Below, piece after piece: positions 11,144-24,591 of a stretch of DNA of 64,000 nucleotides. The position numbers and the translations under genes were made by a program. Below the pieces are notes generated by a model. It ran no database searches and was not told where the DNA came from. It was given only the letters and a program-made list of their open reading frames with translations. Source of the stretch: Mya arenaria (lineage: Eukaryota; Mollusca; Bivalvia; Myida; Myidae); the NCBI RefSeq assembly GCF_026914265.1, contig NC_069123.1:34991178-35055177 (forward strand). The letters run 5' to 3'. How positions within the stretch are numbered: position 1 is the stretch's first letter; each line of letters starts with the position of its first letter.

Positions 11144-14100
11144 ATGAAGCAAAGCAATATGACAGTTCTTTGTATTACTGTGTTGGTTTTATTATATTTT
11201 CAAGGAGTATGTTATGGTTATTATAGTACAAATGGTGGGAATGTTTCTTTAAGTGATGTTACGAACCGATTTTTTGTTCATTTGCGTCCAGACGACTTGG
11301 ACCTTGTTCAAGATGAGCTTAAAACTCATTCTCTTACATACCATAGCAAGGTAATATTTTATTTCATCTAGTTCAACTATAAAATTGTATATTAGAAACC
11401 TGTACTTGTGTTGATTTAACGGTTTACTGGAATATTTAAGTACGCTTCAATACCAAATAGCAATGTACAATTGCAATATTTAAACAATGTTCTTGGAATT
11501 GTCTTTCAGGTCGTCGATAACTTGCACATTTTCGAAAATAAAAGTAATACCATTTATAGAGCAACTTACTTGGAGCTGGACAGACTTAAAGCCAACATTA
11601 AAGGGAAAGTAAGTTTGCAGCTTATTTGTTCTTGTTAATGTATTTAACCTTATACGTTGGAAAACCAGTTGATTTTTTCCCGCTGGGATCCCAGCGATGA
11701 TTTCCTTGTTATTATAAATATGAATAATCTCATAAGGTGGAAAACCAATTCAAACTTTCCCTTTGGGATCCCGGTTTTTTTTTCTGCTCGAGTATATTTT
11801 GCCATACATTGGTCACACATTCAGTTATAAGAAGAAACACATTGAACAGAAAACACATTTGAAAGATCAAAAACATTTCACTTCAAAAATGTTATATCAT
11901 TTTTACAATATAGCGTTGGTATAATGCAAAAAGGTACCAACACTTTCTATATCTTGATGTAATTTGGACTTTTCTGGCCTTAACCATGCAATATATTTAT
12001 GTAATTTAACACAACGTTCGCCACCAAAAAATGTTCTATCATTCGCTTAACATCCACTTTTCGTCCTTTATTTATACCATTTCGTAAATATTTAAATTCA
12101 CTAAATCTGCAGATTAGACAAATTGAGCAGTGTCGAAGGTTACTAGTAGAAAATGACAAAGGAAATAATACCGCTAAGAAAGATACTAGGATGAAAAGCT
12201 TGGCACCCAAATTCAGAATGGCTCAGAACATCGCGAATCCGAACGCTATGGATGAGGCCCATGTACGTACGATATCTTACATCTTAATATAGTTTTGTGA
12301 TATCTTTCAAATGTAGGTCTGGTATTTTATGTATCTTAAGTGTAAGGGTCAATGATACCAAACACTTGCTATGTAGATTAACCTTTATGCTCACACACTG
12401 TTGAAGAAACATTTTTGTGGTTTTGATTAACATCATGAATTTAAATACTTTTAATATGTTTTAATTTGAAGAGTTTGTTGGTATGTCCACCGTATTGGGA
12501 TAATCAGGAAGGGATAGATGAGGTATGGAATTCCTCTGTGACAGGACACGGCGTGTTGATTGCTGTCACGGATATTGGTATGGATGTTCATCATCCGGAG
12601 CTCCACCCGAACATAGTATGTTAATAAAGATACATATATTGTTTGCATTTATAAAAAACCTGGGGACGACCTCCCATAGAAAAGTTCGATGGATATTATT
12701 TTGATGACTTAATAACGTTAATTAACAAGAAATATTTGTGAAAACTGTCAAGTTTAACCTAGTTTATAACGCCCATATGGCATTTTGTGGTAAGGATGTC
12801 ATTTATTTCGTAGCAAACGATATCGCAGTAGTCAAGAAAAATATAATTTTGCATATTAAATTTTGTATATTTTTTGATGCTCAGGAGATGTCTTTGCGGT
12901 GGAACATTGTCAACAACAACACTGATGTCTCTCCAGAACATTTCCCTAACTACTACGAATCTTTCGTAACAACCAAGTAAAGAAATTGTATTTCGTGTAA
13001 ATTTGTTTTGACATCTTATATCAACATATAATATTTTAATAAACCGAAACATTTTACAACACTATATCTTCAGTCATGGGAACGACTGTGGTTCGGTTAT
13101 TGCTGGTGTGAGAGGAAACAATCTTTGCAGTGCTGGTGTTGCTCCGGACGCAAAACTTGTCCGTATGTATTGGTTTATTCAAATTAATGTCGTATTCCTC
13201 AAACTAAAATATAACAAATATGTACTTATTAGAATAACTGCGTTAGTTTTTTTATTTCTACAGTCCAATCGTTGTTTCTTGCAGCTTTGAAATTTGGCAA
13301 AGTGGTGGAGTTTATGTGGGATAGACCAGTTGTTTTTGATGATAGTCTGTCGAAAGCCTTGGCGTATAGACACGACCGAATCGATATATATTCCAACAGC
13401 TGGGACTTCGGCAGATCTTTCAGACCGCTGGATATTGGTTCGGCATCGGCGATTAAAGAAGGTATCAAAAAGGTCAGTTATCAAAACTACGTACAAGCAT
13501 AAAACTTAAACTATATATTTTGTAGATTCATTTTGTTGCTAAATATGGCACAGTTCAACTGGGCTTTTATTAACTGAACGAGCTTGACTAGGACCTATAG
13601 TTGTAGTTGTATTTACAAGACGATTATCATCTTTTCATATAGGGCCGAAATGGAAAAGGTAGTATTTATGTGTTCCCTGCTGGTCGACGGGGCAACGGCT
13701 TTGCTAACAGCATCTACACAATTGCAGTCAACAACATCGGGGCACGAGGAAAGGTACCGAAAACCGCGTATGCAAATTCCGCCACGCTTGTTTCATCCTT
13801 CGGGAAAGGGCGAACGAGAACGTCTAAAAACATGGTAAAGTTGAATAACTTGAATTCATGTTTGGTTTGTCGTTTGTGTTGAGCGCTTGAAAAAGGTTTT
13901 AACCTTCGGTGTATTGTTCCAAAATGTTAACTGACCGTGTCAATGCAAGCTAAATACCACATACATCATTTCAATTGTTGTTGTTGTCTTGTCACTTTCT
14001 GTTTGCTTGGCATCGATCACTGTGTTTAAACACAGGTCCTTGATAAAATTAGAAGCTACCTGTCACTGTGGTTTCCATTCTTTCACTTTTCTATAACATT

Positions 14101-17100
14101 TTCTGTCGTGATGTCCTCTATATTACCAATTTATATCCGAAGATACCTTTAAACAATCACGTTGACGCATTTTAATTTCGGAACGTTAGCACTGTGCCAG
14201 TATTCTTTGCTTTTTGTGGATATAAATGCGATAATTGATCAGTCCTGCCTTGATGTGATCAGTCCTGCCTTGATGACATTTTATGTAAACAATAACAAAG
14301 TAAATGCAAATACGTGGTGTATCGATACCGAATTGCTTTTACAATAGTTTTCATGCTTGTTTATGTTTTTTAATCGTTTACTTTTTAGATAACTGCTTTC
14401 AATGAAAGAAGACGGCAATGCTGGAATAAGTTTGGTGGTTCCTCCGCTACTACAGCGAAACTTGCAGGAATATGTGCGCTCATTTTAGATGCTGGGTATG
14501 AAGATTTGTATGTCTGTTAAAATAAGTTCCAAACGTTTAACACCTACAGAAATATGCGTTTATAAAGACACATACAGTTTATGATATGATCTCCGGTGAT
14601 TTATACAGATTTTTTCTGTGAAATAAAAAGGATATTTTATTTTTCAAGCAGTGAAAATATCAGTTTGATATTTTTCACTGTTTTTAAAAAATACCCAGTC
14701 TGATAACCGAATCAAACATCAGCGCACATAGAACTAAGAAAAATATCAACGACGTCATTTCTGAATTTGCGTCACGTGCACAAACAGATTGACCTTTCAC
14801 TTATAACATGCGGTAAAATGTCTTTATATACTATTAAAGTTATATTCTATCTACGTCACTTGTGAAATACAACTGATGATGCTCACTCGATGAAATGTAT
14901 TACGATCTTGCACTGAAACAAACAGATCTTCCATAGTGTGTACTGGGCGGAAATATTTCTTCTTATACGGATAAATCAATGGTTTGTTACGAAGTACTCG
15001 GAACGCAAGAGGGTGGATACTAAAAATTGGTACTTAATTGTACACGGACTCTCTTAAAAATGCGCAAAAACATATTCCTTACACGAGAATAAAACAAAAA
15101 AAGATGAGGTTTCGGTACGCTTGGAAACGGATATTGAAACCTTAGATGCTATAGGAGAACATGTTATGCCATTTGATTATATTTTGCTTATCTAATTGCA
15201 GGAAAAGGCATGACAAAATCTTATCCGGGAGAGATGTACAACACATCCTTGTACAAGCAGCTACCCGTGAAGGTCTTATTGAAACAGAACATTTTAGGAA
15301 AAATGGCGCTGGTCTGTATTGTAAGTCTATATCTTGCATCTCTAGTGTTTCATTATTTCGCACGTAACTATTGTTGACGATAACATGTGGAAAAAGGAAA
15401 CAGTAAGAAGTGATGAAAACTATCAATATTGTTCAGATATTTTTTACTCAACACACACAAAATTAGGTTGGTTGATACAGTTTCAAAAGTAAACTATATC
15501 AACATGGCGAACACATTTTGTATGGTAATTGAGCGCAACTCTATTTTGTCCAGGCCCTAGCTCATACACAACTTACAAGCAAATGCAGATTTGAACGGCT
15601 CCTGACTAGTGTCGTTCAAGCCTTTAGATAGTACCGTTAATCCGCGTTATCGTTAAATGTGTAGTTACTGATATTGTCCCCGTAGGTTTAATATGTATTG
15701 TCATAAATTAAAAAAAACAACGAAAATGACAAGTCTCTGAAAATAGTGATTTGCTTTTGAATACCCTACCTTGGTCCGATAAAACTTTTAAAAGTATGTA
15801 GTTGGTCCATGTGCCCGTATCTTTAGGTATGATAGGCATTGTAGGCTCTATAGGCTTCAGAAAATTGACCGGCAATTTACCACAAATGTAATTAAAAATA
15901 GATATTACACTATGGTGAGATGTAATATGGGAAATATTTTTGTCACAAACATACGCAAATTAAGTACGCATATCTGAAACCGTATCACCTGAAAGTTCAC
16001 GTTTTCAAGGAAAACCCAACCATCAAAGCATGCCTTGCCTATGATAGATAAAAACATGTATGCATACTTTGTGCGTCCATCTAATTTCGAACTTACGGAT
16101 TCAGGGGTGAGTGGTGGAAATCTGGCACCATTCCCACCATTCACCATCTCAAACTTACCAAGTGTACTCTGAATAATTATTATTACTTTTTTGATATCCC
16201 TAAAACGTTTTGACATGCTTTCAAAAATTAAAACATGTTCCCAAAAAGACTAATTTAGTCTGTCACCCATGACTTTTTTTGGTCAAGCTCCACCCCTGGA
16301 GTATAATGCTTATTGTTTTACAGATCATGATGTGTTTGGATTTGGATATGTCGATGTACAGAAAGCTGTTAAACTAGTTTCAAAATGGTCTGAAACGAAA
16401 ACAATGCTTTCACATCAAGTCGTTCCAAAAAGGTAAGAAAATTCATTCCGAACATTATACATATATATCGTCGTTAATATTATAAATGTAAACTAAATAA
16501 GGCTGGTACTAGTGATGTAAGTAAAAAAGTTAATTTAAGCAACCGCACGTCTTATTGATGACATTAAATAGGGCTTAAGTTTTGATATTAAACAATACTA
16601 ACATTATGAGTCTTGTTCACGTTTAATAGGGTCAACTTTCCCTTTAATGACAATCAGATTTATTGTTACAATTATAAAACATCAACAGGAGTTTAACTTT
16701 GAGTTATATTGTTAACAATTTTTAATTTAAAACAAAGTATGCCATATTTTGCCAAAATACACGTTTGTAACGCAATTAATTTTTTTTTAAATAGATTCTC
16801 AAAATACTGTTCAAATGAATATATGTTATATAGGTGTTGTTTGGTTTGCTACAAACATACAATCTGTGCATAAGTCCCTTTAATAGGCAGCTTGTTGCAT
16901 TATGTATGCTTTGATTTGAGTGGTTTCGGTTTGCCACCTCAAGTGCATGCTAGCACAAGTGTAAGGTAGACTACTTGTACTCGTTAACAAGTTTAAACCG
17001 CAAGAGATCCCTTGTTTTGCTGAAAAATTCAAGGCTGTAAGCACGACATTTAGAAATAAAGATATATTTATGCATATGTACTTTATCCATATGGCATTGT

Positions 17101-18119
17101 GGAGTTGCGTGTTTTTCCTTGAGTGTCTTCGAGGCTTCGAATCTAGCCACTAAAGAGGCTTATCGTTAGAAAATTTACTACTCTGTGTGCTCATATGTAT
17201 TTATTGTATTTTAGTTTTAGTTAAATAAAACATTGTTACGGTTTAATATTTAACTATGTCAACATATATTATGTGTGTCACAATGTTAATGTGGTATATA
17301 ATGAACTTTCAGAACAAGCGTTGATAGCCAAAGAGAAGTGTTTGTTGGACTTTTTCCAAATAACAGCAACGTCAAAATAACCCAAGTCGAATATGTCACC
17401 GTTGAAATGCCACCACATATCTTGCGAGGAAAGATATTTGCCAGGTTAACTTCACCAAGCGGTACAAGCATTATTCTAGCAAACGAGACAGAACCGATCA
17501 GTGAAATAGGTGAGCGTGAATACATCCAGTTTGCAACGCCGATGTTTTGGGGTGAAAACGATGCTGGAGAATGGACTTTAGAACTTGAAGGAAGAACTAA
17601 CACAGGTAAAGATGTAGCATTTTTGTATTCTACGGTAATTTGAGAAGGGAAAGGCGTGTCAACCCCGCACTATTTGCGAATGTGTAGATTTTTTATTGAC
17701 TTAAACTTATTATTATTATCAGTTTCTGCCCATTGCTTTATCAGGGTTAATTTTACTTCATATCTATTCCATACATTTTAGATCGAAACGAACACAAGCA
17801 CTTGCATCTGACTGTTTTTGGAACAGGTGAAAGGAACTCAGACAATAAGGAAGCCCATGAAAGAAAACGTGATGAATTCAACAAAACTTTGAATAACGAG
17901 CACTTTAACGATACAGGTGAACCCATCTCGAAGAAAGATTTCATCATAGAATTTTTAACTCCTGTGGCTTATATAACGGGGCCAGTTTATGTTTTGTTTG
18001 GTTTCTATGTTTGCTTTAAATACAAACGTTTTAGAAAACACCTTTGGAAATTGTTGTCCTTAGTGATATGTCAAATTGCAGTTGTTTTGCTATTTGTTTT
18101 GATAATACTCGTTTGCTGA
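11144..18119 (+). CDS. Furin/kexin-like subtilase (proprotein convertase family, S8B), 13 exons
   Basis: Exons: 11144-11350, 11510-11608, 12113-12262, 12472-12615, 12885-12976, 13074-13162, 13285-13472 (or from 13264), 13643-13834, 14389-14495, 15202-15320, 16324-16432, 17313-17605, 17782-18119. Every junction is GT-AG and phases chain to one 708-codon frame. Residues 1-26 are a signal peptide. Residues 27-150 look like the inhibitory prodomain, without a clear RXKR site. Catalytic Asp186 lies in AVTDIGMDVHHPEL, His232 in NHGNDCG, Ser406 in GGSSATTAKLAG. The helix/strand IDIYSNSWDFG matches the family's IYSASWGP. A P domain spans exons 11-12 (SPSGTSIIL, DAGEWTLELEG). Exon 13 adds a charged linker and two hydrophobic helices (FLTPVAYITGPVYVLFGFYV; LLSLVICQIAVVLLFVLIIL). 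Oddities: DDG is DIG, the oxyanion-hole SGNGG region reads AGRRGNG, and the Pro after the Ser loop is lost. Probably a secretory-pathway membrane protease, possibly with reduced or altered activity. Confidence 0.88.
14237..14275. repeat. 19-bp direct repeat in convertase intron 8
   Basis: GATCAGTCCTGCCTTGATG occurs twice back to back, a recent local duplication. Confidence 0.85.
14649..14680. repeat. Short hairpin in convertase intron 9
   Basis: CAGTGAAAATATCAG is followed directly by TTGATATTTTTCACTG, a near-perfect inverted repeat with almost no loop. It sits in an intron and resembles the core of a fold-back insertion. Confidence 0.7.
16962..17320 (+). repeat. Duplicated segment, copy in convertase intron 11/exon 12 start
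   Basis: Shares many blocks in order with 18563-18920: CTCGTTAACAAGTTTAAA, GATCCCTTG, TGCTGAAAAATTCAAGG-like, TTTAACTATGTCAACAT, and the ACAAGCG that here is the start of exon 12. Confidence 0.8.
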
Positions 18120-18562
18120 AAAGTACTTATAACGTACAAAAATATTGTCAAACAAAGTAAACCACACCATTCATAGAAATGTTTTTTTTTCTCCAATTTC
18201 TGTGGTGTAAAAGCAGTGTTTTAAAATCAAATATTTTGATCTGAACTTTGTTTCCAACTTGATGTTATAATTCCATGAATGAATGCTAACTTCTTATAAC
18301 ATTGTTTTCTTTACTGAGTTTAAAGACCGTGTCATGTTTAAAAAAAGGAACAATGTCCTTTCATACAAGTTATTGCTTTGTCTTTCATAAGCCACACTGT
18401 TTCTTCATTTAAAGTCGATTGTCTTCCCCTGTATGCTTTCCAATTTCCAAGCTTGTTTATAATACATGTGGTAACAAAAAAACATGACCGGGAGCATTTC
18501 TTTCAACCAAAAAAGTTTAATATCCAAAAAAAGGCTCAAAGAACTTGTGTGCTAAAACAAAT
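18120..18562 (+). other. Probable 3' UTR and flank of the convertase gene
   Basis: AT-rich with no coding signal. The nearest AATAAA that I see downstream is at 18830-18835, inside the duplicated segment; it may or may not be the true 3' end. Confidence 0.35.
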
Positions 18563-18920
18563 GTAAGGTATAATCTTGATCTCGTTAACAAGTTTAAATC
18601 GCATGCGATCCCTTGGTTTGTTGAAAAATTAAAGGCGGTAAGCACAACGTTTAGGAATTAAGATATGTTGATGCATATTTGCTGTGTCTTTGTGGTATAG
18701 TGGAGCTGAATGTATTGAGTATCTTCGAGGCCTCGAACTTTGGACCTCCTCCAAAGAGGCTTGTTGTTAAATCTTTTACTACTTTGTAAGTTTCTATGAT
18801 TTGTATTGTATTACTCTTTTGATAAAATCAATAAATGTTGCGCATAACTATTTATTTTTAACTATGTCAACATGAAGAATGTGTGTCGAAATGCCAATGT
18901 GATATTTAGCGACACAAGCG
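18563..18920 (+). repeat. Duplicated segment, copy downstream of the convertase gene
   Basis: Diverged direct copy of the end of intron 11 and the first bases of exon 12. It carries the exon start (CACAAGCG) but loses the reading frame at once, so it is a truncated exon relic. Confidence 0.75.
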
Positions 18921-19830
18921 TTTTTTTCTAGCACACGCGACTGGATCAAGGAACAAGATCAAACCGATAAAGAAAGAGGCAAATACAACGTTGCAAGACA
19001 AGACACACTTACCATGAATACTAAAATATAGTAATCAGAAATGAAGCCGAGCGCCTTGTCTTCATAAATGTATTTATATATTCGTCAATTTTACTGGTCA
19101 GTCATATCTGTATTTAAACGCATGATTTCGAGTAATTTAACTGGTTGATTTCCTTTCGCTATACAGTAACATCAATTAAAAAGCGGTATAAAAATGTCAA
19201 TACACATAAATGGATAGAAGAATAACTCTGTTCAGCAAATTTGGAACAATATTCTCTCGACTAACAACAGTCGTTATCGTATTTGTTTACACTAAATCTC
19301 AAAAAGGTTTAAGAAGAAATATGGGCACAATTGGTAACATAAAGGTATCGAATAACAACAAAATAAGTAAAATATATGTTTTGACCTTGCAAAAACATTT
19401 GATTTATATAAAGAATTTTAAATATGGTGTATGAGGAACATAATGTATACAAAATAGTCCCTATATTGCAAAATAAAAATCAAGCATGATAATTTAAAAT
19501 GAGTTGAATGTATGCTCGACAAGGACACATCAAGGTGCCGGCTTGTCACCTTTTATTTATGATTGTATGTGACTGATCTGGAGGAAGAATTCTTACTCAT
19601 TGTTTTTTGCAGTAATCGATATAAACACCCTTAAACTACTTCTACTATTGTACGCAGATGCTATTTTTCAATTTTGTTTCTTTTTTTGGTAATTCTAAAG
19701 GCAGAAAAATACATGCCCGATAACGCTAAGCATAGAATCAAATTTCATTGGCCTTATTTTCAAATTGTAACGAACTTATGGTAAGGGTTTGTTAATTGGC
19801 TCCTCAACGATGTTTTAGTGAAGAATAAAG
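18921..19830. other. Intergenic, no gene seen
   Basis: Short open frames only, none with splice context or recognisable features. Confidence 0.4.
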
Positions 19831-19833
19831 CTG

Positions 19834-20084
19834 TATAATGAGAATATCACGTCTATGATACAACACAATGCTGAATGAGTGGTAGAATAAACCCTAATTC
19901 AAAGTTCCTCCCGTGTAAAATACTCTTCAATGCTTATATTGTGGTTTATTGGGAAAACATATACAGTAGGCATAAGCCCATGAGTACAGTATACAAATAC
20001 AATGGTTAGTACATTCATATGGTAGTATGTACATGTAGTAAGATACAGCGAAAGGAGAGTAACTTGCAATACAATAAATGAACA
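19834..20084. repeat. Dispersed repeat, copy at 19.8 kb
   Basis: The first part (GAATATCACGTCTATGATAC ... AATGCTGAATGAGTGG) matches the starts of segments at ~57424 and ~63750. The second part (CATAAGCCCATGAGTACAGT ... AATACAATAAATGAACACAC) is the reverse complement of ~47533-47660. Confidence 0.8.
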
Positions 20085-20096
20085 CACACGCACACA

Positions 20097-20181
<85 letters not shown>
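20085..20181. repeat. (AC)n(AT)n microsatellite
   Basis: CACACG/CACGCACG units pass into pure (CA)n and then (TA)n. It is attached to the dispersed repeat on its left, and an inverted counterpart is at 47411-47540. Confidence 0.97.
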
Positions 20182-20187
20182 CTACTT

Positions 20188-20560
20188 AGGGCATTAAGGA
20201 GACCGTATGTATTTTACGGCATTAAGGAGACAATTTGTATATTTTTTGTTTTATACTTTATTTTGCTTTTTTGTTGATAATTTAGTATTGAAATGATCAT
20301 TTATTATGTGTACAAGATTTAGGCTTCTTAAATTAATTAACAAAAAATATACGTAATTTGCGGTATCCTTAATAATTGTAAGTATGTTGCAGGTTTTAAG
20401 GGGACATGTATATATGTCGAAGGGTTTATGGAGACCAGTGTATATATTATATTATTTTTGAGGCATTAAGGGGACCATCCATATTGTATGGCATTAGGGG
20501 GACAAATTATATATATCTTACTTTTGACAGTGAAGGCTCCCGTAACCTTAAGAGACAACT
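20188..20560. repeat. Degenerate GGCATTAAGGAGACC motif cluster
   Basis: GGCATTAAGGAGAC-like phrases recur near 20190, 20217, 20391, 20424, 20460, 20487 and 20535 with variable spacing. The reverse complement of the same phrase occurs near 47325-47370, next to the inverted copy of the adjoining repeat. Confidence 0.6.
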
Positions 20561-20746
20561 TTGTAATAGTATTTTTATATAATTGTGTGTAATAAATCCA
20601 CAAACAATGACCGGTCGAAACGGGAGGACTGCAAATTTCATAGGATATTCATCAGAAATCTTTTACAGACCATCTCATTCATTAAATGAAATTCAGCTTC
20701 AGTCACTTGGTATGTGTACCGTTTGATAAACAAAAAATATAATAGC

Positions 20747-21654
20747 CAGGTGCGGATCCAGGAATTGTCGTTAGAAGGGGGCGTTACTAAGGGGCGTTTG
20801 CAGGAGGATTGAGGGTTACTCAATCAAGAAATTTTTAACAATTTGTAGTCGGAAATGATGCATTATGTGCGTATTTATTTTCTTCTCATATATTGACACA
20901 AAAAGTAAACTTTGACGATTTTAAAGGCAGCGCACGCCGATTGCGCCCCATTCTCAATCCGCTAGTGAATATTTGATATATTATGGTTAAATAGAACTTT
21001 CAGTTGAATTATATAGAAACTGTAAATTATAAATACAAGTTCTGTGCTTGTAAAAACAATAAAAGTTTCGTCTGCACAGGAATGTGTCTGTTAACGCTTG
21101 AACAGTTAGCTCATTATTAAAGAACATTGTTCATTGGGTTCAATGTGACCCATGGAAGTTTTTTTTATTAAATTTCCAACTTCCCCTTAAATTTTACTTG
21201 CCTAAAACTTTAACCTAAGTCAATCAGGGGCCATAACTTGTATTATGAAGTTATGTAACCTCATTGGCTGATGGTCCTGAACAATTATGTGAAGTATTAA
21301 GTCAATTGAATGAAGGGTATAGAACGCCTTAACCAATAGGCTACGGAGACGGTTTTAATGCATGTACTCAATTGCAGATTCAGGGGGGGGGGGGGGTCGG
21401 TCCCAGCGCGCGCGCCGTCCCCCACCCCTTTGAATCGTCCGTTTATAATACGTTCTCAGTCAATATCGGGAAAAAATACAATATTAAGATAAAAATGCAC
21501 TATTTCGGACTATAAATTAGGGGAGTCTAACCCCCACCCCGGTCCAACATTTTAAGCCATTCAATTTCTGTTCTGAGGGAGGGGCGGATGTGGAAAGATT
21601 AACCCCATGAGTTTCACGTACCCCTTCTTAAGTCAATTCCTGGATCTGCCACTG
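20747..21654. mobile_element. Non-autonomous TIR element (~0.9 kb)
   Basis: The left end CAGGTGCGGATCCAGGAATTG (20747-20767) is the inverse of the right end at 21634-21654, which reads CAATTCCTGG then ATCTGCCACTG. The interior has G- and C-runs (21384-21400, 21420-21430, 21530-21545) and no coding frame. Related GATTCAGGGGG sequence near 21378 suggests a nested or partial second copy. Confidence 0.65.
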
Positions 21655-23448
21655 ATATCTGTAATCAGATTTGTTGTTTCATAATGTTATAGTTCCTTTA
21701 AACAGTTTAAACCTTTTATGGCATCAAAATAAACAGACGCATGTTCAGTAAAAACATACTCTGTATACAACGTTCTCGTACTCCAGAGCGATGATGCTAT
21801 GCATTATATTTATCATCATCTGACTGACTGAGTAACTGCCAAAACTTTTCCGTTTAAAGAGACTCTCTCATGTTTTGGCACCAAACATATTTTTCCTCGT
21901 AATGCATCTGAAAACACTTACATGTATATTTATTTCACTCCTTGGTACTGAAATTGCAGAAATAATAGTAACCAGGTTGATTTTCTTTTATACTTCAATT
22001 GCATTTTTAAAAAACCGATTAAAGTATTAAAAATTAATCTTGTTCAAGTTGGGAGCAAGCACATGGGGTGCAGATAACACATAGAATAAAAACGGATCGC
22101 TTATCCACTCGCCCACAGGGACTCATACTAAGGTGTTGAATATTTTAACCTTAATGGAAGTTATTGGTTTATCACGTGATTATGTCAATCAACTGATTGT
22201 GCAACAGCCTTTTGTTGAATCGGGTTAGTAACGCATTTCAAAATTTTGGACTTCAAAGACTATATTTTAGCACATATCAACATTTATTGAAGGGTTTCAG
22301 CCATCAATAGCTTGGCTTTAACACTTCGTTTGATTCGCCATACTTTATTTCGTAATAACAATCTATAAAATCCAAGTAAAAGATGCATTTTCAAAACACT
22401 TAACGCTTCGCTTATATTCACTCAAAAACTCATGTTCGAAAGATTTAAAAAAAGTATGTCATAATCATATCCTCTTTAGCGGCTGAGTTTCTTAATATTT
22501 AAATCTCTTATAAATTTGCCAAATAAAATTCAACATGGGTAAACAATTATAACAAATAACGTATTTTATGTATTGCAACATAGTTATAAAAAGATAAAGT
22601 CAATTGAATCAAATGACCATTTTCAATGTACTTTCTTTCTCGCGGAAAGTGGACATTTCATCTTACTCCAACAAGTGTGGGGTATGGTTGATTCTCTTCG
22701 TGACTGAAATCAACTTTTTAAACACTTGGTGCATTTCAAAGTCTAGTCCATATAAACAGCCCCTTCAGATTCTTTGACGATTGCATTTCCATGGGAGATC
22801 ACTGCGTATGATAAACATACAAGTGTTGTTTAGCCACACTGTGGTTTCAATTATGTCAGGGGCGTAGCTACCCCTCTATTCATGTGAATTCATAATGTGC
22901 TGGGGGGTTCAGGGGCGTGCCCCCTCAGAAAATTTTGAAAACCATGGTGCAATCTAGTGCATTCTGGGCGTTCCGATGTGCATTATTTAGTACATGGAAA
23001 ATAACCAGTTTTAGATTCATGTAGTCAAGTTCGCATACTGCAACTTTGGTGATTTTTTTGTCAGAATCATGTGGATTCAGCCGCGTATTCACGTATAAGC
23101 GGCTACACGCCTGTATGATGTGCATATGAATGTATAATTTGGTTTAAATGATGCATAATTAATGTAACACCTCCTTGCTGCTACACCAATAGAAACTTCA
23201 TGGGATGTTAATAGTAAAATAACTAGCACTGACGTTCCCATTTTTGTCTGAGTCATTTAAATAACAGATAACAAATTACAAGATAAACAAATTTGTTTTG
23301 ACTTCTTTAATGAATTATATAAAAAAACATTGTACAAAGATATCATGACACTTTTAAACAATAAGTATGGTTGTCAATTAAACAGTATGCTAGCTTTAAA
23401 GATTTAGGCAAACCATTGGAATTTTACAGGCGGTCTTAAAAGGTGTAT
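21655..23448. other. Intergenic; one possible repeat end
   Basis: No gene. Around 22858-22935 the phrase CAGGGGCGTAGCTACCC followed by GGGGGGTTCAGGGGCGTG is the kind of conserved terminus seen on dispersed elements, but I found no partner end. Confidence 0.35.
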
Positions 23449-23829
23449 TTAAAGCTGCAATCTCACCGATTGATCGTTTTGACTTCCGGTACTCTTTTAT
23501 TGTTTGTCAATAAATGGAGTATTTTTTGCAGAAATGTCTAGACCCAATTTTAAGTGATATAAGACTGCTGAAAAAAGATCAGATTGCAGTTCATCATATT
23601 TATGTTAAAAAAATGATGTTTTATGACTAAAAGCATTACGAACTACAATGACTAAAAGCATTACGAACAATTTAATGTAAATTAACTTTTCGGCAGTTTT
23701 ACCAAACATTTTTGATTGGTTCTATTGTGAATTATCTAATATGACTGAATTAAAGGAATGATAACCAAATCAGCAGATTTTGAGACAATTTTGTGTCTAA
23801 ACTGACAATCTGTAAGAGTGCAGCTTTAA
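23449..23829. mobile_element. TTAA-flanked MITE (AGCTGCA... family), copy 1
   Basis: Starts TTAA-AGCTGCAATCTCACCGATT and ends AATCTGTAAGAGTGCAGCT-TTAA, i.e. inverted termini flanked by TTAA. 381 bp, no coding frame. The TTAA target is characteristic of piggyBac-type transposases. Confidence 0.75.
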
Positions 23830-24282
23830 GTGTTGATCTAAAGCTTCATATACACATTGTTATATTGTCAATAACTGTTTAAAAGGTCTCATGTACTAAA
23901 TAAGATAATAATTTTCATAATATCTAAAATTGATTAAAATAAATAAAGTACCATTATACCTATTTCTTAATAGTGCCGTTTCTCATCTGACAATACCATT
24001 CAAAGCCATCATTTCAACTATGAATTTATTTTTAACTTTCAACTTTTCTATAGCATATGCAACAAAATATACCAAAAATACAAGCCATGAACAATATGAT
24101 TGTTCAACTTGCATTATCTTTGACCTTTTGATATGACCATTTTCCAGTTTTGTTTATTTGTAAGTTGTGCCCTGAAGAATAAAGTATGACTGTATGAATC
24201 AAAAACAAGCAATAAAAACACTAAAAATATACCCCAATCCCTGTAATTTCTAATACAGTAGTAAAATCAAGCAATTAAACAT

Positions 24283-24591
24283 TTAGAGCTGCACTCTCAC
24301 AGATATACCGTTTCCACAACTTTTTTGTCTTCGAATGAGCAAGTTTTTGCGTAATTATCTGCAAACCAATGATAAAAGATTGCTGACAAAAGATCAGATC
24401 GCAGATTTCATATTTCCGTTTGAAAATTAATGTTACTAACGGTTTAAGAAAAGTGCATAAAAAACATCAATGTTTTAACTTAAATAGAAAAATCTGGGAT
24501 TTATTTTTTCGCAAAAATTGGATGGTTCCAATCCAAGATATAAAATGAAAAAGGTTGTCAAAACATCCAAAGTGTGAGAGTGCAGCTTTAA
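24283..24591. mobile_element. TTAA-flanked MITE (AGCTGCA... family), copy 2
   Basis: Left end AGCTGCACTCTCACAGAT and right end GTGAGAGTGCAGCT-TTAA; the left flank reads TTAG, a one-base departure from TTAA. 309 bp, same family as 23449-23829. Confidence 0.72.

Noticed and set aside
19899..20163. Cys-Val repeat frames on the minus strand
   Set aside because: Translation of a (GT)n array; not a cysteine-rich peptide.
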